Positions 9,026 through 17,971 are shown, counted from the first letter of the stretch. The stretch: 64,000 nucleotides of DNA from Streptomyces rhizoryzae (GCF_023155275.1 NZ_JALMUV010000001.1:124001-188000), one strand, 5' to 3'. Notes: a model not told the origin generated them from the sequence alone. Translations and numbers: made by a program.

Positions 9026-9544
9026 TCAACTGTCCAGAAAGTAGGAGCACTTGTACGGGCCCAGTGGCTCGTCTTTCGGGCGAAGGGTGACCTGGATGTC
9101 GTCGGGACGGAGAGTGGGGTGGAGGACCGCCCGGGCGCGGGCGAGGCTGCACACCAGTTGCCCGTTGCGGAGGCGGTCGTCGGCGGAGAGGTAGGTCTCC
9201 GGTGCGTCAAGGGTGACGCGGTTGCCGTTCGCGGAGGCGTGAAAGGGGCCGTTGAACACCACGAGGTTGGCGAGTCCGCTCTTCTGCTCCGACTCGTTCG
9301 GGCCGGCGAGGAGGAGCTTGAGGGCGGAGTCGAGGTGGTTCAGCTGCACGCCGGGCCGCGAGACGCCGCGCAGGCCCGTGTCCGAAGCGAAGTAGATCCG
9401 CATCCCCTTGGTGAGACCCGGTATGGGCTCACCGGCGTCGATCACCCCTGTGGGCCGGATCCCGCAGCCGGCAACGGCCGGCAGGAGCAGGGCCGCGGTG
9501 GCGCACAGGCGCGGAATCCTCCTTGCACGTCCTGGACTCTTCAC
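9026..9544 (-). CDS. Lipoprotein with GerMN-like domain, partner of two-component system
   Basis: A 172-residue exported lipoprotein: basic N-terminus, hydrophobic core, lipobox ending AVAGC at about residue 27, then a compact domain resembling the GerMN module of LpqB-type proteins (LNHLDSALKLLLAGP). Its ATG overlaps the stop of the sensor kinase gene (ATGA), so it is the third gene of the regulator-kinase-lipoprotein operon. By analogy with MtrAB-LpqB and the lipoprotein next to AfsQ1/AfsQ2, it may tune the kinase from outside the membrane. That role is inferred from context. Confidence 0.8.
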   Translation of the reverse strand: MKSPGRARRIPRLCATAALLLPAVAGCGIRPTGVIDAGEPIPGLTKGMRIYFASDTGLRGVSRPGVQLNHLDSALKLLLAGPNESEQKSGLANLVVFNGPFHASANGNRVTLDAPETYLSADDRLRNGQLVCSLARARAVLHPTLRPDDIQVTLRPKDEPLGPYKCSYFLDS

Positions 9545-10971
9545 GGCATGTCCTTCGGTCGGCTGCGGGGGAACCGGAGGGTGAAGACCGCGCCGCCCCC
9601 GGCGCGGTTGGCGGCTTCGATGGTGCCGCCGTGCAACTGGGCGTTCTCCAGGGCGATTGCGGTGCCCAGGCCGCTGCCCTCGGATCGTCTGCGGGCGGTG
9701 TCGGCCTTGTAGAAGCGGTCGAAGACGTGCGGCAGGACCTCGGGGGGCAGGCCGGGGCCGCGGTCCGTGACCTCGATGGTGATCGTGTCGGCCGTGGCGC
9801 GGAGCACCACTGTCACGGGCGGGGCCCCGTGTTGCAGCGCGTTTCCGACGAGGTTTGCCACCACGATGTCGATCCGGCGCCGGTCGACCACCGCCCGCGC
9901 CCCGCCGCCGAAATCGGTGCGTACCCGGGAGGTCCAGCCGCGCCGGGTGAGCGTCGTGCGGATCAGCTCCGCCAGGTCGGTCTCCATGACGTCGAGCGAC
10001 ACGGTTCTGGCGTCGAAGCGCGAGATCTCGATGAGGTCGTGGACGAGTCGGGTGAGCTGGGCGATTTCCGCGCTGACGGTGCGGGCGGCCAGGGAGGAGT
10101 CCGGCGGCAGCTGATCGGCCTCCTCGTCCAGCACGGTGGACACCACGGTCATCGCGGCGAGCGGGGTACGCAGTTCGTGTGAGACGTCGGAGACGAACCG
10201 GCGTGCGCGCGCCTCCTGTTCCCGCAGCTCCGCGACGGAGGTCTGCAGGCTCTCAGCGGTGTCGTTGAAGGTTTCGGCCAGCTGGGCGAGCTCGTCGCGT
10301 CCCCTCACCGCGACGCGGGTGGCGAGTTCACCGGCAGCGAGCATCCGAGTGGCCCGGCCGAGGTCCCGTACGGGGCGGAGCACCGTACGCGCGGCGAGCA
10401 GGGCGAGGGCCGCGGCCAGCAGGACGACCGGGACGGTTCCGGCACGGACCGTGGCCAGCAGCACGGCGATGTCCTCCTCCTCGGTCCTGAGCGGGGCGAT
10501 CGTGAAGACGTCGAGGTCGGAGGTGCGCCCGGTGTCGAAGGCCACGGACGCGCCGACCACCAGAAACGGTTCGCCGCGCCACTCGACGCGCTGGAACCGC
10601 AGGCGGCCGGTGGTCCTGACCGCGGTCCGCAGCTCAGGGCTGATCCGCGTCTGGTCCGCCAGGGAATCCGAGGTGGCCGTGAGGTTGTGGTACCGGGCGA
10701 CGACGAGGTCATCGCCGAGCCCGCGCGAGACGCTCGCGGCGAAGCGGGTGAGGGTGCTCCGGTCGAGGGGTATCTCGAGGTCGGCCGCCACGTCGCTCAC
10801 CCGGTTGCGGAAATCGGTCTGCAGCGCGTGCTGGGCCCGCTCCAGCACGGCGTCGCGGGACTCGCGGTAGGCGAGCGTGGTCGAGGTCACCGCGCTGATC
10901 AGGGTGACGAGGACGAACGTGACCACAAGGCGGATCCGCAGCCCGCCCATACGGGCCCGGAAGCGTCTCAT
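9541..10971 (-). CDS. Two-component sensor histidine kinase (AfsQ2-like)
   Basis: A 476-residue kinase. A first membrane helix lies at about residues 12-33, followed by an extracellular sensor of about 140 residues, a second helix near 175-195, a HAMP linker, the H-box DVSHELRTPL (phosphorylated His), the N-box NLVGNALQHG, and the G boxes DRGPGLPPE and GSGLGTAI of the ATPase domain. It should phosphorylate the regulator encoded just upstream, seven bases away. The pair resembles AfsQ1/AfsQ2 more than CseBC. The sensed signal cannot be read from the sequence. Confidence 0.9.
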   Translation of the reverse strand: MRRFRARMGGLRIRLVVTFVLVTLISAVTSTTLAYRESRDAVLERAQHALQTDFRNRVSDVAADLEIPLDRSTLTRFAASVSRGLGDDLVVARYHNLTATSDSLADQTRISPELRTAVRTTGRLRFQRVEWRGEPFLVVGASVAFDTGRTSDLDVFTIAPLRTEEEDIAVLLATVRAGTVPVVLLAAALALLAARTVLRPVRDLGRATRMLAAGELATRVAVRGRDELAQLAETFNDTAESLQTSVAELREQEARARRFVSDVSHELRTPLAAMTVVSTVLDEEADQLPPDSSLAARTVSAEIAQLTRLVHDLIEISRFDARTVSLDVMETDLAELIRTTLTRRGWTSRVRTDFGGGARAVVDRRRIDIVVANLVGNALQHGAPPVTVVLRATADTITIEVTDRGPGLPPEVLPHVFDRFYKADTARRRSEGSGLGTAIALENAQLHGGTIEAANRAGGGAVFTLRFPRSRPKDMP

Positions 10972-10978
10972 CCGGGGC

Positions 10979-11668
10979 TCACAGGGGCCCGAAGCGGTAG
11001 CCGAAGCCCCGGACGGTCTGGATGTACCGGGGTGTGCCGGGAAGGTCCTCGATCTTGGTGCGCAGCCTGCGCACGGCGGCGTCCACGAGCCGCGAGTCGC
11101 CCAGGTAGTCGAGATCCCAGACCGATGTCAGCAGTTGCTCCCGGCTGAACACCCGGCCCGGAGCGGCCGACAGCTCCAGCAACAGCCGCAGCTCCATCGG
11201 CGGCAGGGGGACGAGCGTGCCCAGCTTGGTCACGGTCAGGCCGGACCGGTCGATGACGAGGCCGCCGTGCTGCTCTCCCGGCGCGGAGCCGGGCGCCGGT
11301 TCGGCACGGCGCAGTGCCGCCCGGATACGGGCCTCGAGTACGCGTGCCGTGGCCGGTTTGACCACGTAGTCGTCGGCGCCCGCTTCGAGGCCGGTGACGA
11401 TGTCCTGGTCGTCGCCGCGGGCCGTGAGCATGATCACCGGGATGGTGGTGCGGGACCGGATGGCCCGGCAGACGTCGAAGCCGTCCATACCGGGCAGCAT
11501 CAGGTCGAGGACCACGAGTTCGACGGGCTTCCCGGTAAGGCCGTCCAGCAGGGGCAGAGCCTCTTCTCCCGCGCCGGCCACGGATACGTCGTAGCCGTGC
11601 CGGCGCAGTACGAGTTCCATCCCGTCGCGCACGGAGGTGTCGTCCTCGATGAGCAGCACATGGGGCAT
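10979..11668 (-). CDS. OmpR-family response regulator (AfsQ1-like)
   Basis: A 229-residue regulator. The receiver domain opens with LLIEDD, has the phosphoacceptor Asp in VVLDLMLPGMDGF and the conserved Thr and Lys in MLTARGDD and YVVKP. The C-terminal winged-helix domain contains WDLDYLGDSRLVDAAVRRLR and ends with TVRGFGYR, very like AfsQ1. I placed the start at the ATG giving MPHVLLIEDD; the frame is open 37 codons further, but that part is not receiver-like. It is divergent from the lipoprotein/ABC efflux operon 134 bases away, a likely target. Confidence 0.9.
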   Translation of the reverse strand: MPHVLLIEDDTSVRDGMELVLRRHGYDVSVAGAGEEALPLLDGLTGKPVELVVLDLMLPGMDGFDVCRAIRSRTTIPVIMLTARGDDQDIVTGLEAGADDYVVKPATARVLEARIRAALRRAEPAPGSAPGEQHGGLVIDRSGLTVTKLGTLVPLPPMELRLLLELSAAPGRVFSREQLLTSVWDLDYLGDSRLVDAAVRRLRTKIEDLPGTPRYIQTVRGFGYRFGPL

Positions 11669-11802
11669 GGCTCTGATTATGCGGGAGCGTTTGCCCATGT
11701 CAGACCGGGTCGGCCGGGAGAATCGCACGGCGCGAGCGATTGTTACGCCGCCATCATCCAGGCATCCACCGCCCATCATGTGAGGGGCTGAGCGTTGACG
11801 GC

Positions 11803-12438
11803 ATGGACCTTCGAATTCCCTCCCGCGCCGCGGGCCGTCTGCGTCTGGCGGCGCTCGTCGCGCTTCCCGTCCTGGCCCTGTCGGCCGCCTGCGGCGGCGG
11901 GGGCGATCCGCTCGCGACGGGCGAGGAGATCGCCTCCGTTCCCGGGGACACCGCCTCCGGCGGCGAGCACTCCGGGAACTCCGGCAAGCGAGGCGACCAG
12001 GGCGCCTTCTACGACGCGCAGATGGACTACGTGCAGTGCATGCGCGGGAAGGGCGGCGTCAAGGACTTTCCCGACCCGAAGCTGAGCGGCTACCTCGACT
12101 GGACGAAGATCGACGAAATCTCCCGGAAGCCCGGGAACGAGGAGGCGTCCAAGGGCGGCAAGAACGGCGTCTGCGGCAAGGAGATGTCGGCCGCCATGCG
12201 TCTGGAGCCGAAGCGCGATGTGCAGAAGCAGTACGAATCGATGCTGGCGCATGCCGCCTGCATGCGGAAGAACGGCGTCTCGAAATTCACCAACCCCACG
12301 CTGTCCGGCGGCAATGTGATACCCGGCGGGGACCCTGACCCGGCGGCATCGCAGATCGACACCAGCTCCCCGGCGTACAAGCAGGCCCGCCAGGCGTGCA
12401 AGGACAAGCTGCTCGACGGTCTGGACGGCATGCAGTGA
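11803..12438 (+). CDS. Lipoprotein with paired CMR-x-x-G motifs
   Basis: A 211-residue lipoprotein: signal peptide with lipobox LSAAC (Cys at about residue 30), then a domain with two related blocks, VQCMRGKGGVKDFPDP and AACMRKNGVSKFTNP, and two further cysteines. Such lipoproteins commonly sit at the head of adaptor/ATPase/permease efflux operons in streptomycetes. The stop overlaps the next start by one base (TGATG). It faces the two-component operon, so the shared 11669-11802 interval probably holds both promoters. A binding role for the efflux substrate is plausible but unproven. Confidence 0.8.
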   Translation: MDLRIPSRAAGRLRLAALVALPVLALSAACGGGGDPLATGEEIASVPGDTASGGEHSGNSGKRGDQGAFYDAQMDYVQCMRGKGGVKDFPDPKLSGYLDWTKIDEISRKPGNEEASKGGKNGVCGKEMSAAMRLEPKRDVQKQYESMLAHAACMRKNGVSKFTNPTLSGGNVIPGGDPDPAASQIDTSSPAYKQARQACKDKLLDGLDGMQ

Positions 12439-13514
12439 TGCGGCGTAAAGCATGCGTCGCGGCCGGTGCGGTGACCGCCGTTGCCGCGCTGGGAGCCGGA
12501 GCCGTGGTCCTCGGGGGCGGCGACCGGGGCGCACAAGCGGAGAAGAGGGGTGACCTTCCGCCCGCCACGGCCGAGATCACCCGGACCGATCTCGTGCAGA
12601 GCAAGACCGTCGACGGGCACCTCGACTACGCACAGCGCCGCACCGTCAAGTCTGCGGTCGAAGGGACCGTCACCAAGGCCGCCCAGGAGGGCAGGACGGT
12701 CACGGCCGGGCAGCGGTTGTACGAGCGGGATGCCCGGCCGGTGATCCTCCTGTACGGGCCGACACCGGCGTTCCGGCCGATGAAGGTGGGCGATCGCGGC
12801 CCCGACGTCCTCCAGCTGGAGCGCAACCTCCGCGACCTCGGTTTCGGCGCGAGCCTCTACGTCGACACCCGCTACGACAAGGGAACCGAAGCCGCGGTCA
12901 AGAGCTGGCAGAAGTCGATCGGCATCGAGAACCCGGACGGCCGTGTCGGCAGGGGGGACATCGTCTTCCAGCCCGGCGCGGTGCGGGTGGTGGCGGCCGA
13001 CGCCGCACTCGCCGATCAGGTCGGGCCCGACAAGACCGTGCTGACCGTCGCCTCGACCACACCGGTCGTGCGGGCCCAACTCGACCAGACCGACGCGGTC
13101 CTGACGTCCCGGGGCACCAAGGTCGAGGTCACCCTGCCCAGCGGCAGGACCGTCGGCGGCAAGGTGGCGGGAACGGCGAGGCCCGAGGCATCGGAGGGCT
13201 CCCCCGGGGCGCGCCAGGAGGGCATCACGGTCGAGGTCACCTTGGACAGCCCTCGGTCCGTCCTCGCTGCCGAGGACGCCAAGGCCACCAGCAGCGTCAC
13301 GTTCATCAGCGAGAGCCACCGGAATGTGCTGGCCGTGCCCGTCGAGGCGGTCGTCGCCCTGCGCGGTGAGAACGGCGGCTACGGCCTCCAGATCGTCCAG
13401 GGCCGTACCACCAGGATGGTCCGGGTCACGACCGGCATGACCGCCGACGGGCGTATCGAGGTCAGCGGCGACGGCATCTCCGCAGGCATGAAGGTCGGAG
13501 TGGCCAAGCAATGA
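12438..13514 (+). CDS. Efflux periplasmic-adaptor-like protein with peptidoglycan-binding domain
   Basis: A 358-residue protein with an N-terminal membrane anchor (AAGAVTAVAALGAGAVVLGG) and a HlyD/MacA-like body. In the middle is a peptidoglycan-binding-1 motif (MKVGDRGPDVLQLERNLRDL, about residues 115-160). It probably links the ABC pump to the wall. It ends in an ATGA overlap with the ATPase gene, so the three pump genes are coupled. This adaptor-ATPase-permease order is the usual Gram-positive MacAB-like arrangement, often used against antimicrobial peptides or for exporting them. Confidence 0.85.
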   Translation: MRRKACVAAGAVTAVAALGAGAVVLGGGDRGAQAEKRGDLPPATAEITRTDLVQSKTVDGHLDYAQRRTVKSAVEGTVTKAAQEGRTVTAGQRLYERDARPVILLYGPTPAFRPMKVGDRGPDVLQLERNLRDLGFGASLYVDTRYDKGTEAAVKSWQKSIGIENPDGRVGRGDIVFQPGAVRVVAADAALADQVGPDKTVLTVASTTPVVRAQLDQTDAVLTSRGTKVEVTLPSGRTVGGKVAGTARPEASEGSPGARQEGITVEVTLDSPRSVLAAEDAKATSSVTFISESHRNVLAVPVEAVVALRGENGGYGLQIVQGRTTRMVRVTTGMTADGRIEVSGDGISAGMKVGVAKQ

Positions 13515-14197
13515 CCGTCATCGAACTGCGGGCCGCCACCAAGTCCTACCCCGGCGGGGTACACGCCCTGCGCGGCGTGGACCTGCGCGTCGGCCAGGGC
13601 GAACTCGTCGCGATCGTCGGCCCGTCCGGGTCGGGAAAATCCACCCTGCTCAATCTGATCGGCACCCTCGACCGGCCCACGTCGGGCACGGTCCGGGTGG
13701 CCGGACACGACGTGGGTGCGCTCAGCGACAGCCGGCTGGCGGCGCTGCGGGCGCGGCACATCGGCTTCGTCTTCCAGCACTTCCACCTGTCCCCCGGCCG
13801 GGACGCGGTCGACAACGTCGCGGACGGCCTGCTCTACGCGGGCGTGCCGCTGAAGGAGCGGCGGTCACGGGCCCGTGTCGCGCTGGAGCGGGTCCGCCTC
13901 GGTCACCGGCTCTCGCACCGGCCCAGCGAGCTCTCCGGCGGCGAGAAGCAACGTGTCGCCATCGCCCGCGCCCTGGTCGGGGAACCGGACCTGCTGCTCG
14001 CCGACGAACCTACGGGCGCGCTGGACACCGCGTCCGGCGAGGTCGTGATGCAACTCGTCCACGAACTCCATGCAAGGGGCACCACGATCTGCGTGATCAC
14101 CCATGACCATGAGATCGCCGCTTCCCTGCCCCGCCGCATCCGGTTCAGGGACGGGGCCGTGGTCTCCGACTCCCGTTCCGGCGAGGCTGCCTCATGA
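13511..14197 (+). CDS. MacB-like ABC transporter ATP-binding protein
   Basis: A 228-residue ATPase of the LolD/MacB class. It shows Walker A GPSGSGKST, a Q-loop in FVFQHFHLSPGRDAVDNV, signature LSGGEKQRVAIARAL, Walker B LLLADEPTGALD and switch His in CVITHDHEIA. Start and stop overlap the adaptor and permease genes. It powers a mechanotransmission-type pump rather than an importer. Confidence 0.92.
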   Translation: MTVIELRAATKSYPGGVHALRGVDLRVGQGELVAIVGPSGSGKSTLLNLIGTLDRPTSGTVRVAGHDVGALSDSRLAALRARHIGFVFQHFHLSPGRDAVDNVADGLLYAGVPLKERRSRARVALERVRLGHRLSHRPSELSGGEKQRVAIARALVGEPDLLLADEPTGALDTASGEVVMQLVHELHARGTTICVITHDHEIAASLPRRIRFRDGAVVSDSRSGEAAS

Positions 14198-15390
14198 CCG
14201 GCCGCGTGCTCAAACCCGCCCGCCTCACCGCAGCCGACGTCCTGCGTGTCGGCGCCGTCGGGCTGCGCGCCCGCCGGACCCGTGTGGTGCTCTCCGCCCT
14301 CGGCATCGCGATCGGCATCGCCACCATGGTCGCGGTCGTCGGTCTCTCCATGTCCAGCCGGGCCGACCTGATGTCCCGGCTCGACCGTCTCGGGACGAAT
14401 CTGCTCACCGCCGAGGCAGGCAAGGACGCCCTGGGCCAGGAGGTGAAGCTGCCGAAGAACGCGGTGGCCATGGTCGAGCGCATCGGCCCGGTGCAACAGG
14501 CCACAGCCACCGCGCAGGTGGACGTCCGCATCCGCCGCAGCGATGTGGTTCCCGAGGAGCAGCCGGCCGGAGTCACCACGCAGGCCGCCCGAGCGGACCT
14601 GCTGACCGCGCTGAACGCCACAGTGGCCAAGGGCCGTTGGCTGGACGGTGCCGGCGAGCGGCTGCCGGTCACCGTCCTCGGCGCCGTCGCGGCCGAGCGG
14701 TTGGGCATCACCGAGCCCGGCGAGAAGATCATGATGAACAGCCGGTACGTCGTGGTCGTCGGCATCCTCAGCCCCGTGGAGCTCGTCCCCCAGCTCGACC
14801 GCACGGCGCTGGTCGGCTTCCCGGCCGCCGAGCAGTACCTGGGATTCGACGGCCACCCCACGACCGTCTTCGAGCGGTCCCCGGATGCCTCGGTCGACGA
14901 TGTCCGGGCGGTGCTGGCGCGGACGGTGATGCCCGGTAACGAGGGTTCGGTGAAGGTGTCCCGGCCCTCCGACGCACTGGCGGCGAAGGCCGCCGCCGAC
15001 AAGGGGCTCACCGGCCTGATGCTCGGCCTCGGCGCGGTCGCCCTCCTGGTGGGCGGCGTCGGTGTCGCCAACACCATGGTCATCTCGGTCCTGGAACGCC
15101 GGCAGGAGATAGGTCTGCGCCGGGCGATCGGCGCCACCAGGGGCGCGATCCGGCTCCAGTTCGTCACCGAGTCGCTGCTGCTGTCGGCGCTGGGCGGGAC
15201 GGCGGGGGCGGCGCTCGGCGCGGCGGCCACGTTCGCCTTCGCCACGGCACAGGGCTGGGCGGTCGTCGTGCCGCTCTGGTCGCTCGGCGGCGGCCTGGGC
15301 GCAACGCTCGCCATCGGTGTCCTGGCCGGTCTCTACCCGGCGATCCGGGCCTCCCGTCTCGAACCCACGGTCGCGCTCCACGCGGCCTGA
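14194..15390 (+). CDS. MacB-like ABC transporter permease (FtsX domain)
   Basis: A 398-residue membrane protein with the MacB/FtsX topology: one helix near residues 25-50, a large extracytoplasmic domain, then three helices at about 275-300, 325-350 and 360-385. The segment VLERRQEIGLRRAIGATRG is the characteristic FtsX coupling region. It closes the operon and is followed by a hairpin. Export or sensing of an envelope-active compound under control of the divergent two-component system is a reasonable inference. Confidence 0.9.
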   Translation: MTGRVLKPARLTAADVLRVGAVGLRARRTRVVLSALGIAIGIATMVAVVGLSMSSRADLMSRLDRLGTNLLTAEAGKDALGQEVKLPKNAVAMVERIGPVQQATATAQVDVRIRRSDVVPEEQPAGVTTQAARADLLTALNATVAKGRWLDGAGERLPVTVLGAVAAERLGITEPGEKIMMNSRYVVVVGILSPVELVPQLDRTALVGFPAAEQYLGFDGHPTTVFERSPDASVDDVRAVLARTVMPGNEGSVKVSRPSDALAAKAAADKGLTGLMLGLGAVALLVGGVGVANTMVISVLERRQEIGLRRAIGATRGAIRLQFVTESLLLSALGGTAGAALGAAATFAFATAQGWAVVVPLWSLGGGLGATLAIGVLAGLYPAIRASRLEPTVALHAA

Positions 15391-15391
15391 C

Positions 15392-15436
15392 GGCCCCGCA
15401 CCCGACGGTACGGGGCCGAGCCGCCTCCGGAGGCGG
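15392..15436. terminator. Hairpin plus palindrome after the efflux operon
   Basis: GGCCCCG (15392-15398) pairs with CGGGGCC (15411-15417). It is followed directly by the perfect 16-base palindrome CCGCCTCCGGAGGCGG (15421-15436). There is no T-tract, as is common for streptomycete terminators. Confidence 0.6.
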
Positions 15437-15465
15437 AATCGGGCTGCTCTGCCCGTGGCGGGGAG

Positions 15466-15612
15466 CGGCGTTCCTACCTGGTGGCCGCCATGGTCCTGGT
15501 GATCGTCCGCATCGTGCAGCTCGCACTGGGCAAGCTCGGCCCCCGCTACGGGGCCATCATCACCGCGGCAGCAGGCGGATACGTACTCGATCCCGCCGAA
15601 GCCGCACGCTGA
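15466..15612 (+). pseudogene. Remnant resembling the C-terminal helix of an Nramp-type transporter
   Basis: A frame ending at TGA 15612 reads SYLVAAMVLVIVRIVQLALG, which closely parallels the last helix of the Nramp-like protein encoded at 52343-54016 (TYLLVAMVLVVVKLVE). It has no start, ribosome site or upstream homology, so it is a 3' relic at most. The last 25 residues after the helix are unrelated. Confidence 0.45.
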
Positions 15613-16009
15613 GCCCCATAACGAGCCGAACCCGGTGCGGCCCGCCCTCGGCCGAGGGTGGAGGTGTGCGGCTCCAGGCGCCCCGCGTGCCTGCGCACCG
15701 TGTCGGCAGCCGTGTGGGCCGCCCTGCAACAGCGGTGGCGCCGCGACCTGCCGAGCGCCGGGCAACCCTTCTCCAGGGCCGGCGGCGGCCGAAGGTGCCC
15801 GGATGGTCGCGCAGCGCAGCCGCCACCGTCAGAGCGGTCCCGGCGAGGAGTGGCAGAAGCGTCGCGGCGGACAGCCGACCGGGTACCTCCTGTTCGGCTG
15901 TGGAGCGCCACAGCACTCCGCAACCGGTCGGGAATGAGATTCCCGTGCCGGCGTTCAGCGCCGGCACGGCCCGTGCGGTGCGCAGTGCCGAGGCACGGGT
16001 GCGGGGCCG

Positions 16010-16174
16010 GTGGAGCGAGTACCCGACCATCCCGCCGCCGAAGGACGCCGCCGCCGAGCAGTGCATCAACAAGCCCAAGCAGTGGCGCGGCCTGGCCACT
16101 CGCTACGACAAGACCGCCACCCTCCACCTCGCCGGGCTCCGCCGCGCCGCCATCTTCGTCTGGTCGGCGAGATG
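16010..16174 (+). pseudogene. IS5-family transposase C-terminal remnant
   Basis: The frame contains CINKPKQWRGLATRYDKTA, matching the conserved end of IS5/IS427-type DDE transposases (NKLKQWRGLATRYDKTA in intact copies). It lacks the catalytic DDE core, the start and visible terminal inverted repeats. The 400 bases upstream (15613-16009) carry only low-complexity open frames and look like further debris. Confidence 0.75.
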
Positions 16175-16306
16175 ATCCGAAGGAACCGGCCGAGTAGCGC
16201 TTCGTTACGTCGAGGATCTGTACAGCCACTCGAATGGCAGGCCCTGCGCACGCGTGTTCCAGTTAATGAGAGCCCTTTTTGCGAGGAAGTCGGAAAGGTG
16301 AGCCCT

Positions 16307-16732
16307 ATGACGGAGACGACGGAGCGCATCACCCAGTTGACGGACCGGGCGAAGCACGCGCAAGAACACGTACAAAGCGCCATCGCAAAGAACCGTGAGC
16401 AACTGTCGGCTGCGGTTGAAGAGGCCCAGCGGGAGGCGGAACAGCGCGCAGAACAGCTCCGCCGTGAGGCAGCCGAACAGAAGGCTGCTGCCGCTGGATC
16501 ACTTGAAGAAGCAAGGAACAAGTGGCAGGAGCACGTAGCGACGGTCAAGAGCCGTTTCCAGGAGCGCAAGGCTGAGCTTGACGTGAAGCGCGCCGAGCAC
16601 AATGCGGAGGATGCGGAGCACTACGCATCGTTCGCAATCGACTACGCTGCCGCCGCGATTCTCGAAGCGGAATCCGCCTCGCTGGAAGCCTTGCTGGCCC
16701 GCTCGGAGGCCAAAGCCCTGGCCCACAGGTAG
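16307..16732 (+). CDS. Alanine/glutamate-rich coiled-coil protein
   Basis: A 141-residue, highly charged, almost wholly helical protein. Heptad-like runs such as AAVEEAQREAEQRAEQLRRE fill residues 20-110, and a short less charged tail (YASFAIDYAAAAILEAE) follows. There is no signal peptide. GGAAAGG lies eight bases before ATG 16307; a GTG at 16298 is possible. I do not recognise the family; such proteins are often annotated as hypothetical or as phasin- or apolipoprotein-like helical bundles. AT content here is slightly higher than in neighbouring genes. Confidence 0.7.
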   Translation: MTETTERITQLTDRAKHAQEHVQSAIAKNREQLSAAVEEAQREAEQRAEQLRREAAEQKAAAAGSLEEARNKWQEHVATVKSRFQERKAELDVKRAEHNAEDAEHYASFAIDYAAAAILEAESASLEALLARSEAKALAHR

Positions 16733-16800
16733 GCGGAGTGCGGCCGGCGGACGGCCCACCGTCACGACTCTGCCGAGAAAGGCACGCCCTCCCGGCGGCT

Positions 16801-16832
16801 CCCGGCGGAGGCCGCGTGTGGCCTCCGCCGGG
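16801..16832. terminator. Hairpin terminator, 13-bp perfect stem
   Basis: CCCGGCGGAGGCC (16801-16813), loop of six bases, then GGCCTCCGCCGGG (16820-16832). It separates the coiled-coil gene from the lipid kinase unit. Confidence 0.8.
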
Positions 16833-16886
16833 ACGGGGTTGACCGGACCCGGAACGGCGAGCCGGCAGCTCATGGGAGGGAAAGAC

Positions 16887-16973
16887 ATGGACGCGGCGGC
16901 CGGCGGCTCAGTCCCTGGGCCTCCGGCAGCGCCTGTGACGTGCACCGAGCTGATGAACGGTTCCCTACGGTGA
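16887..16973 (+). CDS. Possible 28-codon leader ORF before the lipid kinase gene
   Basis: A purine-rich site (GGGAGGGAAAGAC) directly precedes ATG 16887, the best ribosome-binding sequence in this neighbourhood. The 28-residue product (MDAAAGGSVPGPPAAPVTCT...) ends at TGA 16971-16973, which overlaps the ATG of the kinase gene (TGATG). The kinase start itself has no good ribosome site, so translation may be coupled through this small frame. No family is recognised. Confidence 0.4.
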   Translation: MDAAAGGSVPGPPAAPVTCTELMNGSLR

Positions 16974-17971
16974 TGGAGAACGCGTCCCGACCGGTGGCCG
17001 CCGCGCGACGGCCCTATCTGATCGTGAATCCGCATTCGGGAGGAGGAAAGGCGATTCGCTTCCGGATCGCGGAGGCGGCCCGCGATTTGGGAGCTCAGGT
17101 CTTTCTGATCGACTCCTCCCAGCACCAAGACCTTGCGACGGTCGCCAGACGCGCGGTGGATAACGGTGCGGATCTGCTGGGGGTGGCCGGCGGAGATGGA
17201 ACTCAGGCACTCGTCGCCGAGGTGGCCGCGCAGAGCGGCCTTCCCTTCCTGGTCATTCCGGCAGGCACGCGCAACCATTTCGCGATGGACCTCGGCCTGG
17301 ATCGTAAAGACCCTTCGGCCGCGTTGGAAGCCCTCACCGACGGCATCGAGGTGTGCGTGGATCTCGGGTTCGCGGGCGACCGTGCGTTCGTCAACAACGT
17401 GTCCTTCGGTGCGTACGCCGCCCTGGTGCAGGACTCGGCCTACCGGGAGGACAAGATCGGCACGATGATGCGGATCCTCCCGGAATTCCTGGCCCACCAC
17501 GAGGGCCCGGACCTGGTGGTACGCACCGGACCGCTTACTGTGGACCGGCCGGATGCCGTGCTGGTGAGCAACAACCCTTACCAGGCCGACGACCCGGCAG
17601 GGCTCGGTAAGCGGGCACGGCTCGACTCCGGGCTCCTGGGGGTGCTGGCCGCCAGGGCGGAAACACCCGCGGAGACGGGCGCCCGGCTGCGCAGTGGGCA
17701 GCCGCACGGGCTGACGCATCTCGCCACCCGGGACGACGTGACGGTCCACGCCGACGTCCCGGTCGTCCCCGTCGGGCTGGACGGCGAGGCCGTCACCCTG
17801 CCGACTCCCGTACGGTGCCGGATCAGTCCCCGGACACTGCGGGTACGTGTTCCCCGCCATCGGCCGGCCGCGCAGCAAACAGCCGCCCAGCACGCCGGGC
17901 GGCCGGGCGGCTGGGGCGCCATCCGGCGGGTGGCCTCAACTGTCGGACGGGGTGCTCACGGCCGCCGGTGA
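16973..17971 (+). CDS. Diacylglycerol kinase catalytic-domain (lipid kinase) family protein
   Basis: A 332-residue protein of the DAGK/YegS/sphingosine-kinase superfamily. The nucleotide-binding start is LIVNPHSGGG, the signature VAGGDGTQALVAEVA lies near residue 65, and PAGTRNHFAMDLGL follows. The C-terminal beta domain ends in a basic, low-complexity tail. It should phosphorylate a lipid hydroxyl at the membrane. The start could be GTG 16970 or ATG 16973. It converges on the HdeD-like gene with 78 bases between them. Confidence 0.88.
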   Translation: MENASRPVAAARRPYLIVNPHSGGGKAIRFRIAEAARDLGAQVFLIDSSQHQDLATVARRAVDNGADLLGVAGGDGTQALVAEVAAQSGLPFLVIPAGTRNHFAMDLGLDRKDPSAALEALTDGIEVCVDLGFAGDRAFVNNVSFGAYAALVQDSAYREDKIGTMMRILPEFLAHHEGPDLVVRTGPLTVDRPDAVLVSNNPYQADDPAGLGKRARLDSGLLGVLAARAETPAETGARLRSGQPHGLTHLATRDDVTVHADVPVVPVGLDGEAVTLPTPVRCRISPRTLRVRVPRHRPAAQQTAAQHAGRPGGWGAIRRVASTVGRGAHGRR

